64,000 nucleotides of DNA from JAJDUF01 sp965214295 (GCA_965214295.1 OZ243944.1:3596001-3660000), one strand, 5' to 3'; counted from the first letter of the stretch, positions 34,427 through 43,480 are shown. A program made the numbers and translations. The notes: a model not told the origin generated them from the letters alone.

Positions 34427-35521
34427 CTAGCGGAACTGGCGCAGGAACCGCAGATCGTTTTCGTAGAACAAGCGCAGGTCGTCAATGCCGTAGAGCAGCA
34501 TGGCGATACGGTCGAGACCCATGCCAAAGGCAAAGCCGCTATATTCTTCCGGGTCGTAACCGACGTTGCGAAGCACCTGCGGATGGATCATCCCGGCGCC
34601 CAGAATCTCGATCCAGCCCGTATTGCTGCACACGCCACACTGGCGGGACCCAAGCTTCCTGCCCCGAGCAAGCTCGGAGGGAGCTTTGTCCCGCCACCCG
34701 CTCCCATCGCAGACGTGGCACTCCATCGCCATGTCCACGCCCGGCTCCACGAAAGGGAAATAGTCGCAGCGGAACCGAGTACGCCGTTCCCGGCCGAAGA
34801 TAAGCTGGATAGCCTGGGTCAGGGTGCCCTTCAGATCGGCCATCGTAACCCGGCGATCCACGGCAAAGCCTTCTACCTGATACAGCATCCAGCCGTGCGT
34901 GGCATCCGTTGCCTCGTAGCGATACACCTTGCCGGGCACAATGACCCGCACCGGCGGCTCGGTCTGCTCCATCACGCGGATCTGCATCGGCGAGGTGTGG
35001 GTGCGGAGCAGCACTTCGCCCGGCTTCCCCACGTTCTCGACGTAGAAGGTGTCCCACATATCGCGGGCCGGGTGGTCTTCGGGCAGGTTGAGCAACGTGA
35101 AGTTGTTGCGGTCCCACTCCACCTCCGGCCCGTCAGTGGCGCGGAAGCCGAGCTGACCGAAAGCGTCTATGACCTTGGCCTTGACCTGGTTGATGACATG
35201 CACCTGGCCCAGGCGCGGCCGAATGCCGGGCAGCGTCACGTCGAAGGTGGCCGCCGCCTCAACCGGCGCCGGCTCTGCGTCGGCGAGGGCCTGCTTGCGG
35301 GCGTCATACGCGGCGGTCAGGGCAGTCTTGACCGCGTTGCCCGCTGCCCCGGCGGCCGGACGCACCTCCGGCGGGAGTTGCCCCAGACCGTGCATGGCTT
35401 GGGCCAGGCGTCCGCGCCGTCCCAAATACTCGATACGCCAGGCTTCCAGCGCCGGCGCGTCAGCGGCGGCGGCCAGCTCGCGCTCGGCCGCTTGTCGCAA
35501 CGCTTCCCACGTATCCTGCAT
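34427..35521 (-). CDS. pheS: Phenylalanine-tRNA ligase alpha subunit
   Basis: 364 residues from ATG 35521, which is preceded by AAGGAG; a GTG at 35536 would lie before that site. It has the N-terminal coiled-coil region, motif 2 region (HPARDMWDTFYVENVG, LLRTHTSPMQIRVM) and motif 3 (GFAFGMGLDRIAMLLYGIDD). The family segment CxxC-GxG-C-xC-xGTGW is interrupted. Between CHVCDGSG and CGVCSNTGW it carries about 18 extra residues encoded by a 52-bp palindrome at 34643-34694. Controlled by a T-box leader with a UUC specifier. Confidence 0.96.
   Translation of the reverse strand: MQDTWEALRQAAERELAAAADAPALEAWRIEYLGRRGRLAQAMHGLGQLPPEVRPAAGAAGNAVKTALTAAYDARKQALADAEPAPVEAAATFDVTLPGIRPRLGQVHVINQVKAKVIDAFGQLGFRATDGPEVEWDRNNFTLLNLPEDHPARDMWDTFYVENVGKPGEVLLRTHTSPMQIRVMEQTEPPVRVIVPGKVYRYEATDATHGWMLYQVEGFAVDRRVTMADLKGTLTQAIQLIFGRERRTRFRCDYFPFVEPGVDMAMECHVCDGSGWRDKAPSELARGRKLGSRQCGVCSNTGWIEILGAGMIHPQVLRNVGYDPEEYSGFAFGMGLDRIAMLLYGIDDLRLFYENDLRFLRQFR
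34643..34694. repeat. 52-bp palindromic element inserted in frame in pheS
   Basis: GCGGGACccAAGCTtCC pairs with GGGAGCTTtGTCCCGC around a GAGCAAGCTC centre. Related fragments (CCTCGGAGCAAGCTCC) lie at 35648-35665. Confidence 0.7.
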
Positions 35522-35600
35522 CGTCCACTCCTTCACGCCTCATCCGCGGCGCGCCTCACAAGGGTAGGTAAACCGGAAAAAATCGGTGCAATGGGTGCTC

Positions 35601-35735
35601 GTAGGGGCACGGCATGCCGTGCCCCTACCCTTGTCAGCCCTAGCCCTCCCTCGGAGCAAGCTCCAGGGGGGCATGTACCGTCCCCCTTGCAGAGCGGGGG
35701 ACTATAGAGGGACCGAGGGTGAGGCCACCACACCC
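35601..35735. repeat. Repeat cluster between the pheS T-box and pheS, with 28-bp palindrome copy 2
   Basis: 35601-35628 is GTAGGGGCACGGCA followed by its exact reverse complement. Then CCCTCGGAGCAAGCTCCAGG and GTCCCCCTTGCAGAGCGGGG follow. These lie after the T-box terminator, so they are transcribed in the pheS leader. Confidence 0.75.
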
Positions 35736-35736
35736 A

Positions 35737-36065
35737 AAAGCGAAGCCGTCGCCTCGTCCGGGACGAAGCGACGGCCGTAACCTGTCATCTCCGCGGTACC
35801 ACCCGCGTTGGCTTGCTGGCCGTGCCTACACAACGGCTACGGCGCAAGCCCACTCTCGCCGGCTCCGGGGCACAAGTGCCCTGAAGCCGTTGCCCCGCTA
35901 TCGGTGGGCCTCCGGGTCGGCATTACTCGACCACCGCGCCGGGCCACCCAGGTTCCTAGATGGCAGCAAGCACGCCGGCCTTTCCTCCGCCGGCTCAGAA
36001 GGGAATTTCGGAGCGACCGTTGCCGCCGAGGCTCGCAGCCGCTGACCCCGGCTCTCTGCGGACAG
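35737..36065 (-). promoter_or_regulatory. T-box leader of pheS (Phe specifier UUC)
   Basis: On the minus strand the T-box GGGTGGTACCGCGG lies at 35804-35791. A stem I AG-rich motif and GCGGCTGCGAG lie near 36055-36020, with specifier TTC at 36005-36003 (TCCGAAATTCCC). A terminator stem GCCGTCGC / GCGACGGC (35745-35775) is followed by TTTT. Uncharged tRNA-Phe should favour read-through. Confidence 0.85.
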
Positions 36066-36104
36066 ATAGGTCGTCCTACTCGCTTCGTCCTCGCCGTTGA
36101 CTAT

Positions 36105-36947
36105 TCACTTCCGCTCGTCTGTTCGCACGCCGGCCGGCGATGCCTCTGCTTCATCGCTCGCCGTGCGCTGGCGTAACGCCTCGAATAAGATGATACCGGC
36201 TGCGACCCCGACGTTCAACGAGTCCAGCAGCCGGCCACTCGCCATCGGCACCGTGACCGCTTGCCCGCCCGTGAGCTGCACGGCCGCGGCGCTGGCGCCC
36301 TGTGCCTCGCTAGAGACGACGAGCACCGCCGGCTGCCTCCAGTCCGGCGCCCAATAGGCAATGCCGCCGCGGGGGTTAGCAAGCCATCGGGCCGGTACCG
36401 CAACAAGCCTCTCACCGAGCGCCGGCCACTCCTCGCCCTGCCGGACGGGTACCTGGAAATGCGCCCCGGCTGCTGCCCGCACGACCTTGGGACTCCACAG
36501 GTCGACACAGCCGCGCGCGGCCAGGACTTCGGTCGTCCCACTGGCCGCCGCCACCCGCAGGAGCGCCCCGGCATTGCCAGGGTCGCTGATGCCGTCGAGG
36601 AGTAGCACGAGCGGTACGGCGTGCTCGTCGGGCTGGAGCCGCACCTCCGGCACAACCGCGACGATACCCGGTGGTGTGACCGTCGCGCTGACGGCCCTCA
36701 GCACGGCCGGCGACACCTCGCGGACTTCCGTTCCGGCGCGGCGGAGGGTATCGAGCAAGTGGCGGTGGCGGCGCTGTCGGGAGGCAAAATCGGGGCGATG
36801 GAGCACAAGCTGTGGCGTGGTAGCGCGTAGCGCCTCGGTGACGAGCCGAGTACCTTCGGCCAAGAAGGCGCCGGCACGCGCGCGCCCGCGGCGCGTGTGG
36901 AGGCTGAGGGCGAGGCGGATGCGTGGATTGGCGAGACTGGTAATCAA
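36105..36947 (-). CDS. TrmH/SpoU-family 2'-O-methyltransferase, RNA-modifying
   Basis: 280 residues. An N-terminal substrate-binding domain (NPRIRLALSLHTRRGR, AGAFLAEGTRLV) is followed by the SPOUT knot with motif 1 GISDPGNAGALLRVA, motif 2 VVSSEAQG and motif 3 PMASGRLLDSLNVGVAAGI. It probably methylates 23S rRNA or tRNA with S-adenosylmethionine. It follows rpmI-rplT on the same strand, a common arrangement ahead of pheS in Gram-positive-type genomes. Confidence 0.92.
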   Translation of the reverse strand: MITSLANPRIRLALSLHTRRGRARAGAFLAEGTRLVTEALRATTPQLVLHRPDFASRQRRHRHLLDTLRRAGTEVREVSPAVLRAVSATVTPPGIVAVVPEVRLQPDEHAVPLVLLLDGISDPGNAGALLRVAAASGTTEVLAARGCVDLWSPKVVRAAAGAHFQVPVRQGEEWPALGERLVAVPARWLANPRGGIAYWAPDWRQPAVLVVSSEAQGASAAAVQLTGGQAVTVPMASGRLLDSLNVGVAAGIILFEALRQRTASDEAEASPAGVRTDERK

Positions 36948-36964
36948 GCCGGATTAGGCCCGGA

Positions 36965-37315
36965 TTAGGCGGCTGCCGCCTGGGCTGCAATCTGTCCGAA
37001 CGCCGCGGCGTCGCGCACGGCAAGGTCGGCAAGCATCTTGCGGTCCATGGTGATGCCGGCTTTGCGGAGGCCGTGCATGAAGGTGCTGTAAGTCAGGCCG
37101 TGCTGTCTCGACGCGGCGTTGATCCGCAGAATCCACAACCGGCGCAGGTCGCGCTTACGCTGCCGGCGGCCGCGATAGGCGTAGTCGAGGCTGTGGATCA
37201 TGGCCTCGTGCGCCACCTTATAGCGACGGCTACGCGCCCCGTACTGCCCTTTTGTCCGCTTGAGCACCTTCTTATGCCGGCGATGATTGGTGACGCCGCG
37301 CTTGACCCGTACCAT
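36965..37315 (-). CDS. rplT: 50S ribosomal protein L20
   Basis: 116 residues, normal length. VKRGVTNHRRHKKVLKRTKG and RRLWILRINAASR are diagnostic. L20 is an early assembly protein of the large subunit. It follows rpmI after 35 bases and is followed by trmH after 17 bases. Confidence 0.98.
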   Translation of the reverse strand: MVRVKRGVTNHRRHKKVLKRTKGQYGARSRRYKVAHEAMIHSLDYAYRGRRQRKRDLRRLWILRINAASRQHGLTYSTFMHGLRKAGITMDRKMLADLAVRDAAAFGQIAAQAAAA

Positions 37316-37350
37316 GTCCGTATCCTGCTCTGCCGCTACCGGCCCGGCGG

Positions 37351-37548
37351 CTAACTGCCGGCCAGTATTCTCTTGATCCGCCGGGCATCACTCGGCGCTG
37401 CCGCGCGCGTCTCGCTAATCAGGCGCTTGGTCCGCCCGCGCTTCTTCATGCGATGATGGCTGACTGACCCTTTCGAGCGCATCACCTTGCCATTGCGAGT
37501 GATCCGAAACCGTTTGGCCGAGGCCTTGTGCGTTTTCATCTTGGGCAT
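37351..37548 (-). CDS. rpmI: 50S ribosomal protein L35
   Basis: 65 residues from ATG 37548 (MPKMKTHKASAKRFRITRNG), the universal L35 start, with GAGG nine bases before; a longer frame begins three codons earlier. infC, which normally precedes rpmI-rplT, is absent: 37558-37790 has no ORF and the next gene is divergent. Confidence 0.97.
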   Translation of the reverse strand: MPKMKTHKASAKRFRITRNGKVMRSKGSVSHHRMKKRGRTKRLISETRAAAPSDARRIKRILAGS

Positions 37549-37741
37549 ACGGGCCATCCTCAGGAGAAATCATCCGGCCGGAGCTGCTCCCAAGCCGGCA
37601 AAGTAACGAGCGTAACTATAGCACTTTTCTCCGGCATCAGGCCAGGGCATGGCCTCACGGTGCAGTGGTAGAGGACAGACAACAGGCTGGGAGCCACTTG
37701 GTCCGACACCCCTCGGCCAGCGACCTCGACTGATATAGTGC

Positions 37742-37770
37742 TTGAAATCAACGCTGGTTCGAAACATTAT
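37742..37770 (+). promoter_or_regulatory. Promoter of the MFS-like gene at 37791
   Basis: TTGAAA, a 17-base spacer, CATTAT, about 20 bases before the GTG start. Confidence 0.5.
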
Positions 37771-37790
37771 AAGCGGCGGTTGCCAGGGCT

Positions 37791-39869
37791 GTGCGGCATA
37801 TGGTGCTCCCAACCATCCTCAAGCCCAGTGAAACACTCACGGACGAGGCGCGCCAGCGTGGCCTGAAGACGTTGACCTTCCAGACCATCGCGGCGTCCGG
37901 CGCCGATGGCCTGGCGTCCGGGGGCTTCCTGGCTGCGTTCGCGCTGATCCTAGGTGCCTCCAACTTCCACATCGGGATCATGGTGGCGATCCCTTCCATC
38001 ATGCAGCCGGTTCAGATCGCGGCCGTCGTCCTCGTCGAGCGTCTCCGGATGCGGAAGATCATCGCTGTACCGTCCTATTTCGTGGCCTACGCTACCTGGG
38101 TGCCCATCGGCTTGATTCCCTTCGTCATTGAGGTGCCTCATGCCGGCGCCGTGACCCTCCTTCTGTTCTTTACTGCAATCCGGGGCGTGGCCAACGCTTT
38201 TGTGAGCACGAGCTGGACCAGCTGGCTGCGTGACCTGGTGCCGGCGAACGCGATGGGCGGGTTCTTTGCCCAGCGCATGCGAGTGGCAACGACCGCGGCG
38301 GCCGTGGTCGGGCTGGTAGCCGCGTTCTACATAGACTGGTGGAAGGGCATCGTGCCTGAGGGGGATGTAATCTTCGGGTACTCCTACGCCATTCTGCTGG
38401 GCAGCATCCTGCTCGGTTTCAGCGCCGCCGGCATGATGGGCCGGATTCCCGAACCGCGTATGGCAATACCGGAGGGCACCGGACCATCCATATTCCGGGC
38501 GCTCACCGCACCGTTGCGGGACGAGAATTTCAGGCGGCTCATCAGCTTCCTATTCCTGCGAAACTTTGTTGCCAATCTCGCTTTGCCCTTCTTTGCTGTG
38601 TATATGCTGACCAAACTGGAGCTGTCCCTATCCGTGGTAGTTGTGCTGGGCGTGTTGAGCCAAGCTGCGAATGTATTGTTCCTGCGGGTGTGGGGTTCCT
38701 TTGTGGACCCGTATGGGAGCAAGGCTATCTTGTCGCTCTGTTCTTCGCTGCACTTCCTGGTTATCCTGGGTTGGACCTTTACCACACTGCCGGACAGACA
38801 TGCCCTGACGATGCCACTGCTCATCTTCCTCCACATCCTGATCGGCATTGCCAGTGCCGGCATCAACGTCGCCTCCACGACCATCAGGATGAAGATGGCA
38901 CCACAAGCGCAAGCAACGGCCTACCTGACCGGCGCCTCGCTCGCGGCTAGTCTTGGCGCCGGAGTCAGCCCGCTGCTGGGAGGCGCCTTCGTTGACTTCT
39001 TTAGCGTGCGGCACCTCGCCATCGCCGTCGAGTGGGTTGATCCGGTTCGCGCCATTGACTTTCCGGCGATATTCCTGACCGGGTACGATTTTCTGTTCGC
39101 CTCCGCCTTCGTTCTCGGGCTGTTCACCCTCGGTGTCCTCGGGAAAATCCGAGAGGAAGGTGAGGTGGAGGGCGAGGTGGTTATGGATCAATTGATGACC
39201 CAGACGCGCGAGAACCTCCGCGCCCTGAACTCTGTGCCCGGCTTAGGCGCGGTCACCCAGTTCCCCCTCGCTGGCCTCCGCTACGTCCCGGACATCCCGG
39301 GCCTCGACGTAGCTGCCGGTGTCACCGCCTATCAGCTGGCATCGTCGGCCCGGTATACGGTTGAAACGCTTGCTCAGGCGCCCGCTACGGCGAGACAGGT
39401 GCAGACGCGCGTCGGCCAGACGGTCACTCGGGCGATCCGCGATTCTCGTGACGTGACTCGACACGGAACCGAGATATCTTTCGGCGCCGTACAAGGTGCC
39501 ATCCACGCTGCCGCCCACGCAGGGAGCGGCACGGGTAGATTGATCCGGGCGTCGGTGGGGGGCACCCTCGAAGCCCTAGGCGCGGCCGGTGTCAATCCTC
39601 TCGATGCCGTCCGGGGAGCCATCTACGGTGCCGTCCATGGGGCCAGCACCAGCAGTCTGCGGGCAGGCACAGTCGTCAGACACTCCCTAGCCGCAGCACG
39701 ACGGACCGCCTCACAGTTGGAACTCTCCGAACAAGAAGTCGTCAGATATGCGGCGCAGGTAGCGGTCGAGGCCGCCGAGGACCTGCCCGGGGAATCTCAG
39801 GCGCAGGTCAAGGAGGCCATCCTCCAGGAGCTTATGCAGGAAGGGCCGTCAACCGGGAAAGAGCATTAG
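37791..39869 (+). CDS. MFS-type membrane protein with long C-terminal cytoplasmic extension
   Basis: 692 residues. About 12 hydrophobic segments span residues 25-460 (e.g. FHIGIMVAIPSIMQPVQIAA, LAASLGAGVSPLLGGAFVDF). A soluble tail of about 220 residues follows, unusual for MFS proteins. The tail contains two similar blocks, GAVQGAIHAAAHAG and GAIYGAVHGASTSS, each about 45 residues apart, and ends with a helical acidic region. Start GTG 37791 or ATG 37800; the choice is open. Substrate and tail function are unknown. Divergent from rpmI with its own promoter. Confidence 0.8.
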   Translation: MRHMVLPTILKPSETLTDEARQRGLKTLTFQTIAASGADGLASGGFLAAFALILGASNFHIGIMVAIPSIMQPVQIAAVVLVERLRMRKIIAVPSYFVAYATWVPIGLIPFVIEVPHAGAVTLLLFFTAIRGVANAFVSTSWTSWLRDLVPANAMGGFFAQRMRVATTAAAVVGLVAAFYIDWWKGIVPEGDVIFGYSYAILLGSILLGFSAAGMMGRIPEPRMAIPEGTGPSIFRALTAPLRDENFRRLISFLFLRNFVANLALPFFAVYMLTKLELSLSVVVVLGVLSQAANVLFLRVWGSFVDPYGSKAILSLCSSLHFLVILGWTFTTLPDRHALTMPLLIFLHILIGIASAGINVASTTIRMKMAPQAQATAYLTGASLAASLGAGVSPLLGGAFVDFFSVRHLAIAVEWVDPVRAIDFPAIFLTGYDFLFASAFVLGLFTLGVLGKIREEGEVEGEVVMDQLMTQTRENLRALNSVPGLGAVTQFPLAGLRYVPDIPGLDVAAGVTAYQLASSARYTVETLAQAPATARQVQTRVGQTVTRAIRDSRDVTRHGTEISFGAVQGAIHAAAHAGSGTGRLIRASVGGTLEALGAAGVNPLDAVRGAIYGAVHGASTSSLRAGTVVRHSLAAARRTASQLELSEQEVVRYAAQVAVEAAEDLPGESQAQVKEAILQELMQEGPSTGKEH

Positions 39870-39972
39870 CACTTCCGGCCCGCACCGGTCTTGTCACGGG
39901 TCATCCGTAACTGACCTAGTGTGGAGAGACAACCGGACGCGCACGGATGGTGAGAGGGCAGCGCCAGCGTCG

Positions 39973-41022
39973 TTACAGGTAGCCCTGCGCCTTCATCAGC
40001 TCGGCGTTGAGGATGGCGGCCCCGGCAGCGCCGCGGATGGTGTTGTGGCCTACCACGAGCAGCTTCCAGTCGAGGATGGGGCAGGGCCGGATGCGGCCCA
40101 CCGCCGTCGCCATGCCGCCGGCAGCGTCGCGGTCGAGGCGCGGCTGCGGGCGGTTCTCCGCCGCCGGCACCTCTAGGGGACGCTCGGGCGCACTCGGCAA
40201 GCCCAGCTCTTGGGGCAGGCCCCGGAAATCGTGGAGGACCTGCCGTAGCTCGTCGGCCGTTGCCGGGCGGCCGAGCTTGACCGAGACGGCCTCCGTGTGC
40301 CCATCCCACACTGCTACGCGATGGCAATGGGCGCTGATCGGCAATTCCGCCAGCGTGATCTCCGCCCCGTTCAGCGCGCCGAGCAGCTTCAGCGGCTCCC
40401 ATTCCATTTTCGGCTCCTCGCCGTCGGTGTGCGGGAGCACGTTGTCAATCACGTCGAGCGACGGCACGCCCGGATAGCCGGCACCGGAAGCCGCTTGCAT
40501 CGTGGTAACGATGACCTGCTCGACTCCAAAGGCGTCAACCAGCGGCTTGAGCGCCATCACGAGCGTAATGGTCGAGCAGTTGGGGTTTGTTACGAGGCAG
40601 CCATGATCCCAGCCGCGGCTCTTCTGCTGCGACGGCAGCAAGCCGAGGTGCTCAGGGTTGACCTCCGGGATCAGTAGCGGCACGTCCGGTTCCCGGCGGT
40701 AGGCGCTGGCGTTGCTACTGACGACGTAGCCGGCCTCGGCAAAGGCCGGCTCGACTTCCCGCGCCACGTCCGAGGGCAGCGCGGAGAATACGAGCGCGCA
40801 GTCGAGCGGCGGTCGGCTCTCGACCACGGTCATCTCAGCCACCCGCTCCGGGATAGCTGTCGGCAGCAGCCAACGCACCGCGTCGCCATAGCGTTTACCG
40901 GCGCTGCGCTCCGAGGCAGCGACCGCCGAGACCTCGAACCAGGGATGATCGGCGAGCAACTGGATGAACCGCTGCCCTACAATGCCCGTAGCAGCCAAAA
41001 CGCCTACCGGTATCTTTTCCAC
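39973..41022 (-). CDS. asd: Aspartate-semialdehyde dehydrogenase
   Basis: 349 residues. Reduces aspartyl phosphate to aspartate semialdehyde for Lys/Thr/Met/DAP synthesis. It has the NADP-binding start VLAATGIVGQRF, catalytic Cys in VTNPNCSTITL, GAGYPGVPSLD and His in PISAHCHRVAVWDGH. The C-terminus RIRPCPILDWKLLVVGHNTI is typical of the archaeal/fungal-type enzyme rather than the E. coli type. GTG start with GAGGAGA upstream. It lies downstream of thrS on the same strand. Confidence 0.96.
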   Translation of the reverse strand: MEKIPVGVLAATGIVGQRFIQLLADHPWFEVSAVAASERSAGKRYGDAVRWLLPTAIPERVAEMTVVESRPPLDCALVFSALPSDVAREVEPAFAEAGYVVSSNASAYRREPDVPLLIPEVNPEHLGLLPSQQKSRGWDHGCLVTNPNCSTITLVMALKPLVDAFGVEQVIVTTMQAASGAGYPGVPSLDVIDNVLPHTDGEEPKMEWEPLKLLGALNGAEITLAELPISAHCHRVAVWDGHTEAVSVKLGRPATADELRQVLHDFRGLPQELGLPSAPERPLEVPAAENRPQPRLDRDAAGGMATAVGRIRPCPILDWKLLVVGHNTIRGAAGAAILNAELMKAQGYL

Positions 41023-41084
41023 AAGCCGTCTCCTCGGGTTTGCTGTTGCCCGCGCCCCTCACGCCCCGGCTGCCCTTACCCCGA

Positions 41085-41145
41085 CCCTCTCCCAGGAGAG
41101 AGCGGAGTCACTCACCGTCATTCCCGCGCAAGCGGGAATCCAGGC
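41085..41145. repeat. REP-like repeats between thrS and asd
   Basis: CCCTCTCCCAGGAGAGAGCG and ATTCCCGCGCAAGCGGGAAT palindromes. Confidence 0.65.
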
Positions 41146-41195
41146 GTGTGAGCGCAGCCGACGGTTCGGCGCGAACGAATCCACTGACAATTTTA

Positions 41196-43040
41196 CTACA
41201 GTAGCGGCTCGCTCGCTTTCGCCTCGACTTCACGTGTCATGCCGGCAATGACCTCCGGCAACGCTACCGTCCCGCGATCCTCCCCGCTCCGCCGGCGCAC
41301 CGCCACCTGCTGCGCCGCTGCCTCCCGGTCGCCGACGACGAGCATGTACGGAATCTTCCGGAGCTGCGCTTCGCGTATTTTCGCGCCGATGCGCTGCGAG
41401 CGGCTATTCACGCGCGGGCGGAGACCGGCTTGCTCCAGCGCCGCAGCCACTTCCGACGCATAGGCATTGTGGCGGTCGGCGATAGGCAGCACGATGGCCT
41501 GAGTCGGCGCCAACCACAGCGGGAACGCGCCGCCGTAGTGCTCGATCAGCGTGCCCAAGAACCGCTCCAGCGAGCCGAGCAGGGCGCGGTGGACCATGAA
41601 AGGCCGGTGCTCGGCGCCGTCCTCGCCGACGTAGCCCAGATCGAAGCGCTCCGGGAGGTTGAAGTCCACCTGGATGGTCGTACATTGCCACGAGCGACCG
41701 AGCGAGTCCAGCAACCGAATGTCAATCTTCGGCGCGTAGAAGACGGCCTCACCCTCGGCAACGTGGAAGTCGAGATCGTGGCCTTCGAGGGCCCGCCGCA
41801 GCGCGCCCTCGGCCTGCTCCCACTCCTCGTCGCTGCCCATGTACTGGTCCAAGTTGTTCGGATCGCGCACGGACAGATCAATCTCGTACTCGTGGAAGCC
41901 GAATGACCGCAGCAGGTGCAGGCCGAGATCGAGCACGCCGTTGAGCTCGTCTTCGAGCTGATCGGACCGGCAGAAAATGTGCGAGTCGTCCTGTGTAAAG
42001 CCGCGCACGCGCAAGAGGCCGTGCAGCACGCCGGCCCGCTCGTACCGATAGACCGTGCCAAGCTCGCAGTACCGGACCGGCAGCTCGCGATACGAGCGCC
42101 GCCGCCGCCGGTAGACCTGCACGTGGAAGGGGCAGTTCATCGGCTTGAGGAGAAACTGCTGCTGATCAATATCAATCGGTGCGTACATAGCGTCCCGGAA
42201 AAACTCCAGGTGGCCGGAGCTGGACCACAAGTCCGCCGTGCCGATGTGGGGTGAGTAGACGTACTCGTAGCCCCACTTGCGATGCTCTTCCTTCCAGAAG
42301 TCCTCCGACACACTCCGCAGGATCGCGCCGTCCGGTTCCCACAGCGGCAGGCCGCCGCCGACCTGCTCATCGAAGAAGAACAGCTCCAAGTCGGTGCCGA
42401 GGCGCCGGTGATCGCGCCGGCGGGCCTCTTCGAGCTTCCAGAGGTAGTCGTCAAGCTCTTGCTGCGTGTGCCAAGCCGTCCCGTAGATGCGCTGGAGCTG
42501 CGGGCGGTTTTCGTCGCCACGCCAATAGGCCCCGGCGACGCGCAGCAGCTTGAATGGCCCGATCTGCCCCGTGCGCGCAACGTGCGGGCCACCGCACAGG
42601 TCCAGAAACGCACCCTGTCGGTAGAGCCGCACACTGCCGCCGCTGATGCCGGCGGCATCCGGCGAGTCGGCCACCTCTCCACTCGCATCACCGGCCGTCA
42701 AGGCCTCGATCAGCTCCAGCTTGTAAGGCTGTCCACGCTCTCGAAAGAGCTGCTTGGCCGCCGCGCCCTCGACCTCTTGGGTCGTAAAGGGCAGGTTGGC
42801 CTTGATGATCCGCCGCATCCGCCGCTCGATTTGGGCCAGATCGTCGGGCGTCAGCGGCCGAGGCAAGTCGAAGTCGTAGTAGAAGCCGTCGGCAATCGGT
42901 GGGCCGATGCCGAACTTCACGCCAGGCCAGATTTGCTGCACCGCCTCCGCCATGACGTGTGCGGCCGAATGCCGCAGCGTATCCAGTGGGATCGGGCCGC
43001 CGCCCGCCGCCGCGCTCTCGGCAGCGTCGTTCTTGCTCAT
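41196..43040 (-). CDS. thrS: Threonine-tRNA ligase lacking the TGS domain
   Basis: 614 residues. It starts almost directly in the editing domain (LDTLRHSAAHVMAEAVQQIW), so the usual N-terminal TGS domain of about 60 residues is missing. The class II core has PMNCPFHVQVYR, GLLRVRGFTQDDSHIF (motif 2) and FMVHRALLGSLERFLG (motif 3), followed by the anticodon-binding domain (ALEQAGLRPRVNSRSQRIG). GAGGAG precedes the ATG. Controlled by a T-box leader with an ACC specifier. Confidence 0.97.
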   Translation of the reverse strand: MSKNDAAESAAAGGGPIPLDTLRHSAAHVMAEAVQQIWPGVKFGIGPPIADGFYYDFDLPRPLTPDDLAQIERRMRRIIKANLPFTTQEVEGAAAKQLFRERGQPYKLELIEALTAGDASGEVADSPDAAGISGGSVRLYRQGAFLDLCGGPHVARTGQIGPFKLLRVAGAYWRGDENRPQLQRIYGTAWHTQQELDDYLWKLEEARRRDHRRLGTDLELFFFDEQVGGGLPLWEPDGAILRSVSEDFWKEEHRKWGYEYVYSPHIGTADLWSSSGHLEFFRDAMYAPIDIDQQQFLLKPMNCPFHVQVYRRRRRSYRELPVRYCELGTVYRYERAGVLHGLLRVRGFTQDDSHIFCRSDQLEDELNGVLDLGLHLLRSFGFHEYEIDLSVRDPNNLDQYMGSDEEWEQAEGALRRALEGHDLDFHVAEGEAVFYAPKIDIRLLDSLGRSWQCTTIQVDFNLPERFDLGYVGEDGAEHRPFMVHRALLGSLERFLGTLIEHYGGAFPLWLAPTQAIVLPIADRHNAYASEVAAALEQAGLRPRVNSRSQRIGAKIREAQLRKIPYMLVVGDREAAAQQVAVRRRSGEDRGTVALPEVIAGMTREVEAKASEPLL

Positions 43041-43089
43041 CGAATACTCCTCTCTCGGATTTCAGGATATGGGGTGTCCTGCCCTCACC

Positions 43090-43480
43090 TCCGTCCCCCT
43101 CCATGCTGTGGAGAGGGAGAATCTGCTAACCGTCATTCCCGCGAAAGCGGGAATCCAAGCTCCCTCTCCCCCTGGGAGAGGGCCCTGACAAGGGGAGGTT
43201 TTTCCGTAGGGGCGCACTATGTTGCACCCGTCTCCCCGTCATTCCCCCCGGCTCATCCGGCATTCCGGCGCCAGCCGGCCCCCTCCTCCGCTCCCGGGCC
43301 GGAATCCAGGGCCATTCCTAGTCCCTGTTCCAGGCCCTCCACCCCCTCTCCACATGGTGGAGAGGGGGCCGGGGGGTGAGGGCCGCCCCCCGCGGCCAGC
43401 CCCCGCCCCGCCCATCCTGCCCATCCATGTACATACCTACCCCTGTGAGGGGAGAGGGCCGGGGTGAGGGCAGCCGGGGA
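43090..43480. repeat. Dense array of REP-like and palindromic repeats between the thrS T-box and thrS
   Basis: At least six elements: CCCCCTCCATGCTGTGGAGA, ATTCCCGCGAAAGCGGGAAT, CCCTCTCCCCCTGGGAGAGG, a decayed GTAGGGGC palindrome near 43205, CCCCTCTCCACATGGTGGAG (43344) and a GAGGGGAGAGGGCCGGGGTG repeat at 43445. The thrS transcript must read through all of them. Confidence 0.75.
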
